DNA of 64,000 nucleotides from Pleomorphomonas sp. JP5 (GTDB taxonomy: Bacteria > Pseudomonadota > Alphaproteobacteria > Rhizobiales > Pleomorphomonadaceae): the NCBI RefSeq assembly GCF_023721815.1, contig NZ_JAMDLI010000021.1, positions 1 through 64,000 of the forward strand, read 5' to 3'. Positions 56,131 through 64,000 of the stretch are shown piece after piece. A program made the position numbers and the translations under genes. Position 1 is the first letter of the stretch. The number at the start of each line of letters is the position of its first letter. The notes beneath the pieces were generated by a model that was given only the letters and a program-made list of their open reading frames with translations, did not search any database and had not been told where the DNA came from.

Positions 56131-56151
56131 CCGCCCGGCGAAGCCGGGCGG
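56131..56151 (-). promoter_or_regulatory. Perfect intercistronic hairpin between fabB and fabI
   Basis: CCGCCCGGC - GAA - GCCGGGCGG is a perfect 9-bp stem with a 3-nt loop, 6 nt after the fabB stop. On the coding strand it is followed by TTTCTTCTTCTC, a weak U-tract. It may act as a partial terminator or a 3' stabiliser that lowers fabI relative to fabB. Confidence 0.6.
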
Positions 56152-56156
56152 AAGGA

Positions 56157-57383
56157 TCAGGCGGCGTAGCGCTGGAGAACCAGCGTTGCGTTTGTGCCGC
56201 CGAAGCCGAAGCTATTGGAAAGCACTGTGTCGATTTTGGCATCGTCGATCCGATCGCGCACGATCGGCATATCGGCAAAGGCCGGATCGATTTCCTCGAT
56301 GTGCGCGCTCTTCACGATGAAGCGGTTATTTATCATCAGAAGCGAATAGATCGCTTCCTGCACCCCGGTGGCGCCCAGCGAATGACCGGTGAGCGACTTG
56401 GTCGCCGAAACCGGCGGACAGTTGTCGGCACCGCCGAACACCGTTCTGATCGCCTCGATTTCCGGTGCATCTCCGGCCGGCGTCGAGGTCGCGTGCGGAT
56501 TGATGTAGTCGATCTTCTCTTTCACCGTGGAAAGAGCCTGACGCATGCAGCGCACCGCCCCCTCGCCCGAGGGTGCAACCATGTCGTAGCCGTCGGAGGT
56601 GGCGCCATAGCCGACGATCTCGCCATAGATCTTGGCGCCGCGCGCCTTGGCGTGCTCCAGCTCCTCGAGAACCAGCACACCGGCGCCGCCAGCGATGACG
56701 AAACCGTCGCGATTCTTGTCATAGGCGCGCGAAGCCGTAGCCGGCGTGTCGTTGTACTTGGAGGCCATCGCGCCCATGGCATCGAACAGCACGGACAACG
56801 TCCAGTCGAGTTCCTCGCAGCCGCCGGCGAACATCATGTCCTGCTTGCCGTACTGGATCATCTCGTAGGCGTTGCCGATGCAGTGGTTCGACGTGGCGCA
56901 GGCCGAGGAGATCGAATAATTGACGCCCTTGATCTTGAACCAGGTGGCCAGTGTCGCCGAGGCGGTGGAGCTCATCGCCTTGGGAACCGCGAACGGGCCG
57001 ACCTTCTTGGACGAGCCGCTTTCGATGGTCTTCAAGGCCGACTCGACGATGACGCGCGTCGAAGCACCACCCGACCCCATGATGATCCCGGTACGTTCGT
57101 TGGAGATGTCGCCGGCCTCAAGGCCCGCGTCCAGGATCGCCTGATCCATGGCCACATGGTTCCAGGCGGTGCCGCCACCGTGGAATCGCATTGCGCGCCG
57201 GTCGACCACCGACGCAGGATCGAGGGTGGGCGATCCGTAAACCTGGCAGCGGAAGCCGTGCTCGGCGAAGGTCGGGGCGAAGGTAATACCGGAGCGGGCA
57301 TCATGAAGGGACGCCAGCACCTCCTGCGTATTGTTGCCGATCGAGGACACAATGCCCATGCCGGTGACGACGACGCGTCTCAT
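56157..57383 (-). CDS. fabB: 3-oxoacyl-[acyl-carrier-protein] synthase I FabB
   Basis: This 408-residue condensing enzyme extends unsaturated acyl chains. Active-site Cys lies in [13 protein letters not shown], and the two His in [11 protein letters not shown] and [10 protein letters not shown]. It is paired with fabA for unsaturated fatty acid synthesis. Confidence 0.96.
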   Translation of the reverse strand: MRRVVVTGMGIVSSIGNNTQEVLASLHDARSGITFAPTFAEHGFRCQVYGSPTLDPASVVDRRAMRFHGGGTAWNHVAMDQAILDAGLEAGDISNERTGIIMGSGGASTRVIVESALKTIESGSSKKVGPFAVPKAMSSTASATLATWFKIKGVNYSISSACATSNHCIGNAYEMIQYGKQDMMFAGGCEELDWTLSVLFDAMGAMASKYNDTPATASRAYDKNRDGFVIAGGAGVLVLEELEHAKARGAKIYGEIVGYGATSDGYDMVAPSGEGAVRCMRQALSTVKEKIDYINPHATSTPAGDAPEIEAIRTVFGGADNCPPVSATKSLTGHSLGATGVQEAIYSLLMINNRFIVKSAHIEEIDPAFADMPIVRDRIDDAKIDTVLSNSFGFGGTNATLVLQRYAA

Positions 57384-57416
57384 GGCTGTCTTTCCTTGTT
57401 CTGATACGGGCGGCGC

Positions 57417-57926
57417 TCAGGCGGCCTTGAACAGGCCGACGCGGAGATCCGTCGCCTTGTAAATGGTCTCGCCGTCGGCCTTCAGCCAGCCGTCGCCAAT
57501 ACCGAGCACCAGCTTGCCGCGCAGCACGCGCTTGAGATCGACGCCATACTCGACCAGCTTGACGGCAGGGGTGACCATGCCGCTGAACTTCACTTCACCG
57601 ACCGAAAGAGCCCTTCCCTTACCGGGAGACCCCGACCAGCCGAGGAAGAAACCGAGCATCTGCCAGAGGGCATCAAGGCCCAGGCAGCCGGGCATGACCG
57701 GATCGCCCTTGAAATGGCAGGGAAAGAACCAGAGATCGGGCCGGATCGCCAAAGTGGCACGGATGAGGCCCTTGCCAAACTCGCCACCCTCCTCGGCGAT
57801 CTCGGAGATGCGATCGAACATCAGCATCGGCGGCATCGGCAGTTGGGCATTACCCGGTCCGAACAACTCCCCGCGTCCGCAGGAAAGGAGATCCTCATAC
57901 TCGTAGCTGTTCTTGCGAAGACTCAT
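57417..57926 (-). CDS. fabA: 3-hydroxydecanoyl-[acyl-carrier-protein] dehydratase/isomerase FabA
   Basis: This 169-residue hot-dog enzyme introduces the cis double bond of unsaturated fatty acids. Catalytic His and Asp are in [20 protein letters not shown]. It is first in the operon, 33 nt before fabB, and divergent from irr as in many rhizobia. Confidence 0.97.
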   Translation of the reverse strand: MSLRKNSYEYEDLLSCGRGELFGPGNAQLPMPPMLMFDRISEIAEEGGEFGKGLIRATLAIRPDLWFFPCHFKGDPVMPGCLGLDALWQMLGFFLGWSGSPGKGRALSVGEVKFSGMVTPAVKLVEYGVDLKRVLRGKLVLGIGDGWLKADGETIYKATDLRVGLFKAA

Positions 57927-58080
57927 GCTGCTGTCCGTACCTTATCCCTTCGGGCCTGCCCAAGGCAGCGCCAATCGCCGTCCGTCAGGACGGTGTTCGT
58001 GGTGGCTCGATCTCTAGCACAGGCAAGGCGTCCTCGAAAGCCTTGGTACAAACGCGGCAATGGCCTTTTTGGCGCGTTCT

Positions 58081-58108
58081 TGCAGTCTCCACCCACTTTG
58101 CTAATATG
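58081..58108 (+). promoter_or_regulatory. Candidate promoter of irr
   Basis: TTGCAG at 58081-58086 and TAATAT at 58103-58108, 16 bp apart, 53 nt before the irr ATG. No ICE or Fur-like palindrome was identified nearby. Confidence 0.5.
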
Positions 58109-58161
58109 TCGCAATCGAAAAAGCCGTCTGGCCTCCGCCGACCACCCAGGATAACGACATC

Positions 58162-58665
58162 ATGGACCGCCCGCTTCCTTCCAGCCCGTCCACTGCCGCG
58201 ACGGAGATGGCACACCGCACTGCCGTCGGCGCTCAATCGGCGGCCAGCGCCCCCATGATCACCAAGGTCCCGGTGCGCACGCGCCTCCGGGATGTCGGAC
58301 TCAGGCCCACCCGCCAACGCGTGGCGCTCGCCGAGATCCTGTTTTCGCATGGTCACCGCCATCTTTCGGCCGAGGACCTGCACGCCGAAGCTCTGACGGC
58401 CAAGGTGCCGGTGTCGCTCGCCACCGTCTACAACACGCTCAACCAGTTCACCGAAGCCGGTTTGCTGCGCGAGGTAGCCGTCGAGGGCACGCGCACCTAT
58501 TTCGACACCAATACCGACGACCATCACCATTTCTACGTCGAGGACGAGAACCGCGTGTTCGACATTCCCGGACCTCACGTGGAGATCGGCAACCTGCCGC
58601 CAGCGCCAGCGGGTATGGAAATCGTCCGTGTCGACGTGGTTGTCCGCCTGCGCAATATGCGCTGA
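58162..58665 (+). CDS. irr: Iron response regulator Irr (Fur family)
   Basis: This 167-residue Fur-family regulator controls iron and heme genes in Hyphomicrobiales by responding to heme rather than Fe(II). The winged helix is LRPTRQRVALAEILFSHGHRH, followed by VSLATVYNTLNQFTEAGLL and the His-rich heme-associated motif DDHHHFYVEDE. There is no Cys anywhere, so the N-terminal Cys-Pro heme regulatory motif known from Bradyrhizobium is absent. It may regulate the feo genes in this window, though no Irr box was found. Confidence 0.93.
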   Translation: MDRPLPSSPSTAATEMAHRTAVGAQSAASAPMITKVPVRTRLRDVGLRPTRQRVALAEILFSHGHRHLSAEDLHAEALTAKVPVSLATVYNTLNQFTEAGLLREVAVEGTRTYFDTNTDDHHHFYVEDENRVFDIPGPHVEIGNLPPAPAGMEIVRVDVVVRLRNMR

Positions 58666-58684
58666 GCACGTGGCGGCTCGTGAG

Positions 58685-59470
58685 TCACTCGCTCGATAGC
58701 GCCGCCACAACCTCGTAACCGTCGCCGCGACAAAAGGCTCGGCTGATTTCGACGGCGCGACCGCTCGCCGTGTAGCTGACGCGCTCCACCCGCATGGCCG
58801 GCGTTCCCTCGGCCAACTCAAGCAGCCCGGCTTCCACCGCCCCGAGCGCCACTGCCCGAAACCTCTCGACACCGCGCGTCGCCGGCAGACCGGCATCAGC
58901 CAGCGCGGCCGCAGGAGAGATTGTAGCGACCTCAAGATCGACAGTCGCCGCCGGCAGCGTGGTAAGTTCCAGAATACGTGGGCGGCCCTCCACGCAGTGG
59001 AGACGGTAGAGCCGAAGGACGCGCTCCCCCGGGCCAAGCCCCAGCGTCATTGCCTCCGGGGCCGACGGCGGCCCCGTCAAGCGGTCGACGAGGCGGGTCT
59101 CCACCGACTCGCCCTTTTCCGCCAGCTCGTCGGCATGGGACCGCAGCACTGTCTGACGTCTGTGAGCCGTATCTGAAGGCTGCCCCTCCTCCTTGCGGGC
59201 AGACTCGGTACGGGCGACGGTGGAGCCGCCTCCCGGACGGGTGGTCACGAGCCCTTCCGCCACAAGCGGCGCCATCGCCTGCCGCACGGTGATGCGAGAA
59301 ATGGAAAGGCCAGCCGCTATCGCGCGTTCGGAGGGCAACGGCACGCCAGCCACGAGACGTCCGCTTGAAATGGCGGTCCTGAGGGCCGCCTCGAGGCGAC
59401 GACAAAGCGGCGCATCCCCGCCGCGTTCGCGCCAGTCCTGACCGACCACCCGAGTAAAGGGCTCCATCAT
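58685..59470 (-). CDS. GntR family transcriptional regulator with UTRA domain (HutC/NagR type)
   Basis: This 261-residue regulator has an N-terminal winged helix (LPSERAIAAGLSISRITVRQAMAPLVAEGLV) and a C-terminal UTRA ligand domain (GERVLRLYRLHCVEGRPRIL, VSYTASGRAVEISRAFCRG). Many UTRA regulators sense amino-sugar phosphates. ATG at 59470 overlaps the stop of the kinase gene upstream (ATGA), so they are co-transcribed and it probably controls that locus. Confidence 0.9.
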   Translation of the reverse strand: MMEPFTRVVGQDWRERGGDAPLCRRLEAALRTAISSGRLVAGVPLPSERAIAAGLSISRITVRQAMAPLVAEGLVTTRPGGGSTVARTESARKEEGQPSDTAHRRQTVLRSHADELAEKGESVETRLVDRLTGPPSAPEAMTLGLGPGERVLRLYRLHCVEGRPRILELTTLPAATVDLEVATISPAAALADAGLPATRGVERFRAVALGAVEAGLLELAEGTPAMRVERVSYTASGRAVEISRAFCRGDGYEVVAALSSE

Positions 59471-60336
59471 TCGCTGGCATCCCTTCTCGCAAGACTGAGC
59501 GCACCATCCAAGGCATCGCCTGCGGGTTCGGCAATCAAACAGGCAAATCGGGAGGACAGGCGCGGCAGATAGCTCGACGCGAGGCCACCCACCAAAGCGA
59601 TCCGATCAATACCCTCACCGGCAAGACGACCGATCAGCGCTTCGATTTCGGCCACAGCGGCGGCAATGATCGCGCCGGCCGCAGCATCTCCAGCTTCCGC
59701 GTAATCGAAGACAACCGGTGCAAGAGCCGCCCAGTCGCTTGGACGCGCCGTCTTGCCGAACGCCGACAGCGCCGGGCCAGAGCCTCCCAAACGATCGAAG
59801 ATCGTCGCCGTCATCGGAGACGGAGCGGCGAGCCCTTCATAAGCTTCGAGGGCCCTGCGCGCCGCGTTCCTGCCAATCAACACGCCCGAGCCACCGTCGG
59901 AGAGAGCAGCCCCCCAGCCGCCGACGCGAATACGCCTGTCACCCAGGCGGCCATAGGCCTGGCTCCCCGTGCCGACAATCACAATGCCGCCATCACCGCC
60001 GGCAAACGCGCCCTCAAGAGCGATCTCCGCGTCGGTGACGACCCGCAGGCGACCAAATCCGAACGGGGCACCGATCAGCCGAGCAGCCATCCCTGGATCC
60101 GCGGCGCCAGCGGCGCCGATCACCGCCACGACATCGGCTCGATCGCACTTGGCAAGGCCGGCAGTGGCGAGGGCCATGCTCACCGCCGCCTCAAGCGACA
60201 TCACGGCACCTTCAGGATCGCTACCGATGTTGGCCGGACCGCCACGGCCTTCACCCAGCCAGCGCCCCGTACCGTCGACAAGACGAGCGCGAGCATTGCT
60301 GCCACCTCCGTCCATGCCGAGAAAAAGCCGACCCAT
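59467..60336 (-). CDS. BadF/BadG/BcrA/BcrD-family ATPase, N-acetylglucosamine kinase-like
   Basis: This 289-residue ASKHA-fold kinase has phosphate motif LGMDGGGSNARARL, second phosphate motif IVIVGTGSQAYG and adenosine motif VALVGGLAS. It is most similar in pattern to GlcNAc/GlcN kinases, which feed amino sugars into GlcNAc-6-phosphate. ATG at 60336 was chosen over a longer frame because it begins the domain. Coupled to the GntR regulator downstream. Confidence 0.83.
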   Translation of the reverse strand: MGRLFLGMDGGGSNARARLVDGTGRWLGEGRGGPANIGSDPEGAVMSLEAAVSMALATAGLAKCDRADVVAVIGAAGAADPGMAARLIGAPFGFGRLRVVTDAEIALEGAFAGGDGGIVIVGTGSQAYGRLGDRRIRVGGWGAALSDGGSGVLIGRNAARRALEAYEGLAAPSPMTATIFDRLGGSGPALSAFGKTARPSDWAALAPVVFDYAEAGDAAAGAIIAAAVAEIEALIGRLAGEGIDRIALVGGLASSYLPRLSSRFACLIAEPAGDALDGALSLARRDASE

Positions 60337-60467
60337 AATGTCTCGCCGCCACCTTCGAAGACGCCACACGCACCAAAAACCAAGCAAAGACCGTCTCCGG
60401 TCGGCTGGCAATCGGTCTCAATGCGGTATCAACGACTATCTCGGCGGGCAGCCCGAAGAGACCGGAT

Positions 60468-60629
60468 GAATCATCAGGATTTCCGGAGTTTCGATCCGAG
60501 TTCAACGACTAACTTGAGTCCACTCGATGAGTCCAAAATGGAGTCCGGAGGAGAGTCCGGAGAGGAGTCCAATTCGATAATCGGGCTTAAGCGGACGAGT
60601 CCGGATGACAACCGCTCAGCGGTCGAGTC
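60468..60629. repeat. Cluster of eight GANTC sites and a 12-bp GAGTCC tandem array
   Basis: GAGTCC occurs at 60516, 60529, 60541, 60553, 60565, 60597 and 60625, and GAATC at 60468. The first five are spaced 13, 12, 12 and 12 bp, which is a tandem array with variable 6-7 bp fillers. All eight are GANTC, the target of the alphaproteobacterial CcrM methylase. Degenerate copies (GGAGTT, CGAGTT) continue to about 60487. The array lies between the aldehyde dehydrogenase stop and the kinase gene and includes the 3' end of the former. Confidence 0.85.
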
Positions 60630-62070
60630 CGGCGATTAGGAGATATTTTTTCTCAACATATTCGTCGATACCGTGGTGCGATCCCTCGCGGCCGTTGCCA
60701 CTTTCCTTGACGCCGCCGAACGGCACCAGTTCGGAGGAAATGGCGCCGGAGTTGACCCCGACCATGCCGGCCTGAAGACCCTCGGCCACACGGAAGATAC
60801 GGCCGACGTCGCGGGCATAGAAATAGGAAGCGAGGCCGAACTCGGTGTCGTTGGCGAGCCGGATAGCCTCCTCCTCGGCGTAGAAGCGGAACACAGGAGC
60901 AAGCGGCCCGAAGGTCTCTTCGCGAGCGACGGCCATCGCGCTGGTGACGCCAGTGAGCACGGTCGGTTCGAAAAAGCTGCCACCGAGCGGCGATCGACCA
61001 CCGCCCGTCACGACCTTCGCCCCCTTGGCAAGCGCGTCGGCGACATGCGCCTCGACCTTCTCCACCGCCTTGGCATTGACAAGCGGCCCCTGCGTCACAC
61101 CCGGCGTGCGGCCATCGCCGAGCTTGAGCGCCTTTACCGCCGCCGTGAGCTTCTCCACGAAAGCGTCGTGGATGCCTGCCTGGGCATAGATGCGGTTGGC
61201 ACAGACGCAGGTCTGACCCATGTTGCGGAACTTGGAGGCCATCACCCCCTCGACGGCGCCGTCGAGATCGGCATCGTCGAAGACGATGAAAGGCGCGTTG
61301 CCGCCGAGCTCGGTATAGACCTTCTTCACGGTGCCGGCGCACTGGACGATCAGCTTCTTGCCGACCTCGGTCGAGCCGGTGAAGGAGACGACGCGGACCG
61401 CCGGATGGCTGGTCAGAACATCACCGATTACCGAAGACTTGCCTGTGACGACGTTGAGAACGCCCTTCGGCAGACCGGCACGAGCCGCGAGACGGGCAAG
61501 CGCGAGGGCCGTCAGCGGCGTTTCGGACGCAGGCTTCACCACCGCCGTGCAGCCAGCGGCCAGGGCCGGCGCTACTTTTCGGGTGATCATAGCCGCCGGG
61601 AAATTCCAGGGCGTGATGGCGGCCATGACACCGGCTGCCTCGCGAATCACAAGAACACGCGCCCCGTCCTTCGGCGAGGGCAGCGTTTCGCCTGCGATGC
61701 GCTTGGCCTCCTCGGCATAGAACTCGACATAACCGGCGGCATAATCGATCTCGCCCAAAGCTTCGGCCAGGGGCTTGCCCTGCTCGGACGTCATGATGAG
61801 AGCAAGATCGTCGCGGTGCTCGATCATGAGGTCGTACCAGCGACGAAGAAGGCGCGACCGCTCCTTGGCAAGAGTTCGCTTCCAGGCCGGCAAGGCGCAC
61901 TCCGCCGCCTCGACAGCCCGCGTCGTACCGGCAGCATCGGTGAGGGGCACGCGCCCGACAACGGCGCCGGTCGAAGGATCGGTCACGTCGAGCGCAGGAA
62001 CGCCGACGAACTCACCGTCGATCAGGCAAGCTTCCACGAGAAGCGAGGGATCCTTGAGCTGTAGCGTCAT
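60616..62070 (-). CDS. gabD: NAD(P)-dependent succinate-semialdehyde dehydrogenase-like aldehyde dehydrogenase
   Basis: This 484-residue enzyme oxidises succinate semialdehyde, or a related aldehyde, to the acid. The catalytic Glu is in YTELGGNAPFIVF, the nucleophile Cys in NMGQTCVCANRIYAQ, and the NAD region in FTGSTEVGKKL. Length and the ETFGPLAPVFRF end match GabD. Its last codons fall in the GANTC repeat. The substrate remains unproven; the amino-sugar genes downstream do not suggest a specific one. Confidence 0.88.
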   Translation of the reverse strand: MTLQLKDPSLLVEACLIDGEFVGVPALDVTDPSTGAVVGRVPLTDAAGTTRAVEAAECALPAWKRTLAKERSRLLRRWYDLMIEHRDDLALIMTSEQGKPLAEALGEIDYAAGYVEFYAEEAKRIAGETLPSPKDGARVLVIREAAGVMAAITPWNFPAAMITRKVAPALAAGCTAVVKPASETPLTALALARLAARAGLPKGVLNVVTGKSSVIGDVLTSHPAVRVVSFTGSTEVGKKLIVQCAGTVKKVYTELGGNAPFIVFDDADLDGAVEGVMASKFRNMGQTCVCANRIYAQAGIHDAFVEKLTAAVKALKLGDGRTPGVTQGPLVNAKAVEKVEAHVADALAKGAKVVTGGGRSPLGGSFFEPTVLTGVTSAMAVAREETFGPLAPVFRFYAEEEAIRLANDTEFGLASYFYARDVGRIFRVAEGLQAGMVGVNSGAISSELVPFGGVKESGNGREGSHHGIDEYVEKKYLLIAGLDR

Positions 62071-62129
62071 GATAGCGGCCTTTCATGCTTGATGGCGTAC
62101 TGCGGCTCGGCCTTGCTTGGCGCAGCGTC

Positions 62130-62927
62130 TCAGACAGAGCCACGGCCGGCTAAGTCCGGCGTCGCGTCGGTCGACAGATGCAAGAGCACACCCTCTTCGT
62201 CGACGGCGCCAAGACGACCAAGTAGACGCAACATATGGGCAGGGACTCGCGCCTGTGCCAGGATGGGCGGCTTCTTGCGATAATAAGGAAGCTCCAGCTG
62301 ACGCGCATGAAGATGAAGGTTGCGGTCGACGGACCGCGCAGCATCGCCGCCATAAACGCCGTCACCGACGATAGGGCATCCGAGGTGGGCCATGTGGACA
62401 CGGAGCTGATGGGTACGACCGGTGCGCGGCATCAGATCGACCACTGACAGACGATCCCCCTTCGCGATCACCCGATAGTCGGTAACCGATGGTTGCCCCG
62501 ATGGATCAACCTTCATCCACCATGAGCGCTTTTCATGGCTGACCTTGGCGAGCGGCGCATCCACGCGCCCCTCGTCGCTGGGCAAATGGCCGAGCACCAC
62601 GGCAAGATAGGTTTTCTGCGCTTTCTGGCCTGAGAAGATCTCGCCGAGCTCGCGGACGGCGCGCCGATGTCGGCCCAGTGCCAGACAGCCTGATGTATCC
62701 TTGTCGAGACGGTGGCCAAGCTGCGGCGGGTTGGGCAGGCCGAACTGCAGAGCGGGAAAATGCTGGTCGAGGGTCTCGCCGCCCCCGAAGCCGGCATGCA
62801 CCGGTATGCCGGCGGGCTTGTCGACGATGAGGACCGAGCCATCACGATAGAGAATGCGGGCAATCAACTCGTCGTCGGTCATGAAGCAATCCGGAACCCC
62901 GGCGATGTCCCGCCGTCTGGGCTTCAT
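62130..62927 (-). CDS. RluA family pseudouridine synthase
   Basis: This 265-residue enzyme isomerises uridine in rRNA or tRNA. The catalytic Asp is in LGHRLDKDTSGCLALGRH; other family segments are VDKPAGIPVH and GRTHQLRVHMAHLGCPIVGD. There is no S4 domain, as in RluA or TruC types. ATG at 62927 is the longest start; ATG at 62882 (MTDDELI) is equally plausible, with no clear ribosome site for either. Confidence 0.88.
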   Translation of the reverse strand: MKPRRRDIAGVPDCFMTDDELIARILYRDGSVLIVDKPAGIPVHAGFGGGETLDQHFPALQFGLPNPPQLGHRLDKDTSGCLALGRHRRAVRELGEIFSGQKAQKTYLAVVLGHLPSDEGRVDAPLAKVSHEKRSWWMKVDPSGQPSVTDYRVIAKGDRLSVVDLMPRTGRTHQLRVHMAHLGCPIVGDGVYGGDAARSVDRNLHLHARQLELPYYRKKPPILAQARVPAHMLRLLGRLGAVDEEGVLLHLSTDATPDLAGRGSV

Positions 62928-62952
62928 AACCCGAAGGGAGTTCGAAGCGAAG

Positions 62953-64000
62953 TCATTTCACCTCGCCCAGCAGAGTCGCGGTGTTGCAGGTCGCGCCAGC
63001 CGCCACCACGTCCATTTTTCCGGGCACGATGCCGAAGGTCGCAAAGACGCTGGACAGAACGGCATCGACAGGCTTGACGCTGCCGACAATCAACCGTTCG
63101 ATTTCGTCACGAACACCACCCTCCGACATCACGTTCCTCGCATTGCCTTCCAGAGACACGAGCACTTGCGTCTCGGCTGCCAGTCGCTCCAGCCGGTTGG
63201 CGAAATCGATCGGCGCCCGAAGACTGGCAACCGCGTTGCCACCCCCTGGGCGGAAAACCATGTCGACCGGCGGATCCTCGGCAAAGGAGGAGCGTCCCTT
63301 GCCCCAGGCCGTCAGTCCTTCGGCCGCCAGCAGACGGACATAGTCAGACGCACCGGCTGGCGAGGCCGTCATCTCGGCAGCGAATGCCACACTGGCCCGC
63401 ACCGGCCGGCCGATCACGGCGACTTCGGGACCTGCCGGACCGCAAACGATACGTCGGATGCGGGCATCGCCCGAGCTCAGAGTGACCTCAAGGGGCAGTT
63501 CCAGAGCGTCGGCGCCCGGGATGGCTAGTCCGCCAACGATGAAGCGCGTTGCGATACGAATGCTGGGAATGCCGACGAGACCGTCCTCACCGCCAATCAA
63601 AACCGCCGCCGATGCCTTCTCCGACACCATCATCACACTGACCGCGTTGATGCCGGTAATCGGCGACTTCAATTCGACGTTGATCGCGCCCTGGGCGAGA
63701 CGGGCGCGCATGACCGCCTGTATGAACTCCAAAGGCCTGAGCGGTGCGGCAAGCGTCAGGTCGGGATCATCTCCGCTCAAGCTGATCACGCCGGAGAATG
63801 GCAAGGCCGTCTCGTCCGCCGCCCCTCCAAGAGCGAGGCGACGCAGAACAGCCAGGATATCGGCTGCTTGCGCCGAACTCCTGGCACTATCTTGATAGAG
63901 GGTTGCGAGCGCCGTCAGCAGTTCGGCCGGCTTGAACGATGCTTCGGCCACCATCGCCACACCGGTTTCGGTGCCCCCCTCGCGCGTGGCGAGGATCCGG
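62953..64000 (-). CDS. Unrecognised protein, 5' end outside the window
   Basis: The reading frame stays open to the right edge, so this is probably a partial gene; if ATG at 63960 were the start it would have 335 residues. The visible part is Ala-, Leu- and Val-rich with alternating beta-strand-like patterns (e.g. FIVGGLAIPGADALELPLEV). It has few Cys and Trp, and no motif or membrane helix that I recognise. The end reads CNTATLLGEVK. A periplasmic or envelope protein is possible. The gene ends 25 nt before the pseudouridine synthase gene, on the same strand. Confidence 0.6.
   Translation of the reverse strand, partial: RILATREGGTETGVAMVAEASFKPAELLTALATLYQDSARSSAQAADILAVLRRLALGGAADETALPFSGVISLSGDDPDLTLAAPLRPLEFIQAVMRARLAQGAINVELKSPITGINAVSVMMVSEKASAAVLIGGEDGLVGIPSIRIATRFIVGGLAIPGADALELPLEVTLSSGDARIRRIVCGPAGPEVAVIGRPVRASVAFAAEMTASPAGASDYVRLLAAEGLTAWGKGRSSFAEDPPVDMVFRPGGGNAVASLRAPIDFANRLERLAAETQVLVSLEGNARNVMSEGGVRDEIERLIVGSVKPVDAVLSSVFATFGIVPGKMDVVAAGATCNTATLLGEVK

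Noticed and set aside
54576-57404. A 942-codon plus-strand frame over fabI and fabB
   Set aside because: It runs antisense to two genes with full catalytic motifs and has an Arg/Gly/His/Asp composition typical of a shadow frame.
60516-60629. The GAGTCC array as a CRISPR
   Set aside because: The repeat unit is only 6 bp with 6-7 bp fillers, far too short, and no cas genes are nearby.

Overview
The window looks like chromosomal core sequence from a free-living alphaproteobacterium of the Hyphomicrobiales (Rhizobiales) group. GC is high throughout. Several gene neighbourhoods known from that order are present: irr next to fabA-fabB-fabI; rnd-lptC-lptA-lptB-rpoN-hpf-ptsN; hisB-DUF2628-hisH-hisA; uppP next to a GST gene and queG; and ahcY-divL-tsaE...addB-addA-trxA. 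A nifJ-type oxidoreductase, feoAB, a flavodiiron protein and an FNR-type box suggest it can live with little oxygen. A Pleomorphomonas-like diazotroph would fit, but that is a guess. No phage, insertion sequence, CRISPR array or plasmid feature was seen. One tRNA gene (Leu-CAG) is present.

Layout. 1-9.5 kb: a sucrose or fructan utilisation locus, with the end of a ROK sugar kinase, a LacI regulator, a full sugar ABC transporter, an intracellular GH32 beta-fructosidase, an AraC regulator and a polyol dehydrogenase. Two nearly identical 12-bp operators mark it as one regulon. 9.5-23.6 kb: ahcY behind a long palindromic operator, then a DivL-like pseudo-kinase (Tyr in place of His), a TsaE-AmgK fusion, MurU, AddB, AddA and thioredoxin. 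23.6-32.0 kb: a feoA-feoB-feoC-like operon on the minus strand, an 0.8-kb gap, and an unusually long pyruvate:ferredoxin oxidoreductase preceded by an FNR/FixK box. 32.2-35.4 kb: a chemoreceptor, ferredoxin-NADP reductase and a small membrane protein. 35.5-41.8 kb: histidine genes lacking hisF, then queG, GST, uppP and an NDUFA9-like reductase. 42.0-50.5 kb: tRNA-Leu, a flavodiiron protein, RNase D, LPS export genes, rpoN, hpf, ptsN and mmcB. 50.7-55.2 kb: a degenerate PHB-depolymerase-like protein with an added C-terminal helix-hairpin-helix-like segment, Hsp20, DUF1150, an alpha/beta hydrolase and a DUF1624 acyltransferase. 55.3-58.7 kb: fabI, fabB, fabA and divergent irr. 58.7-64 kb: a GntR regulator, a GlcNAc-kinase-like protein, an aldehyde dehydrogenase, a pseudouridine synthase and an unrecognised gene that runs off the window.

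How the parts fit. The first region imports intact oligosaccharide and splits it inside the cell. NifJ, ferredoxin-NADP reductase, FeoAB and the flavodiiron protein belong to iron-sulfur and low-oxygen metabolism. AmgK-MurU recycles peptidoglycan sugars. DivL, with DnaA-, CtrA- and CcrM-type sequence motifs upstream, belongs to cell-cycle control. The least explained items are the pseudo-PhaZ protein, the 12-bp GAGTCC array between the aldehyde dehydrogenase and kinase genes, the oversized NifJ and the unrecognised gene at the right edge.
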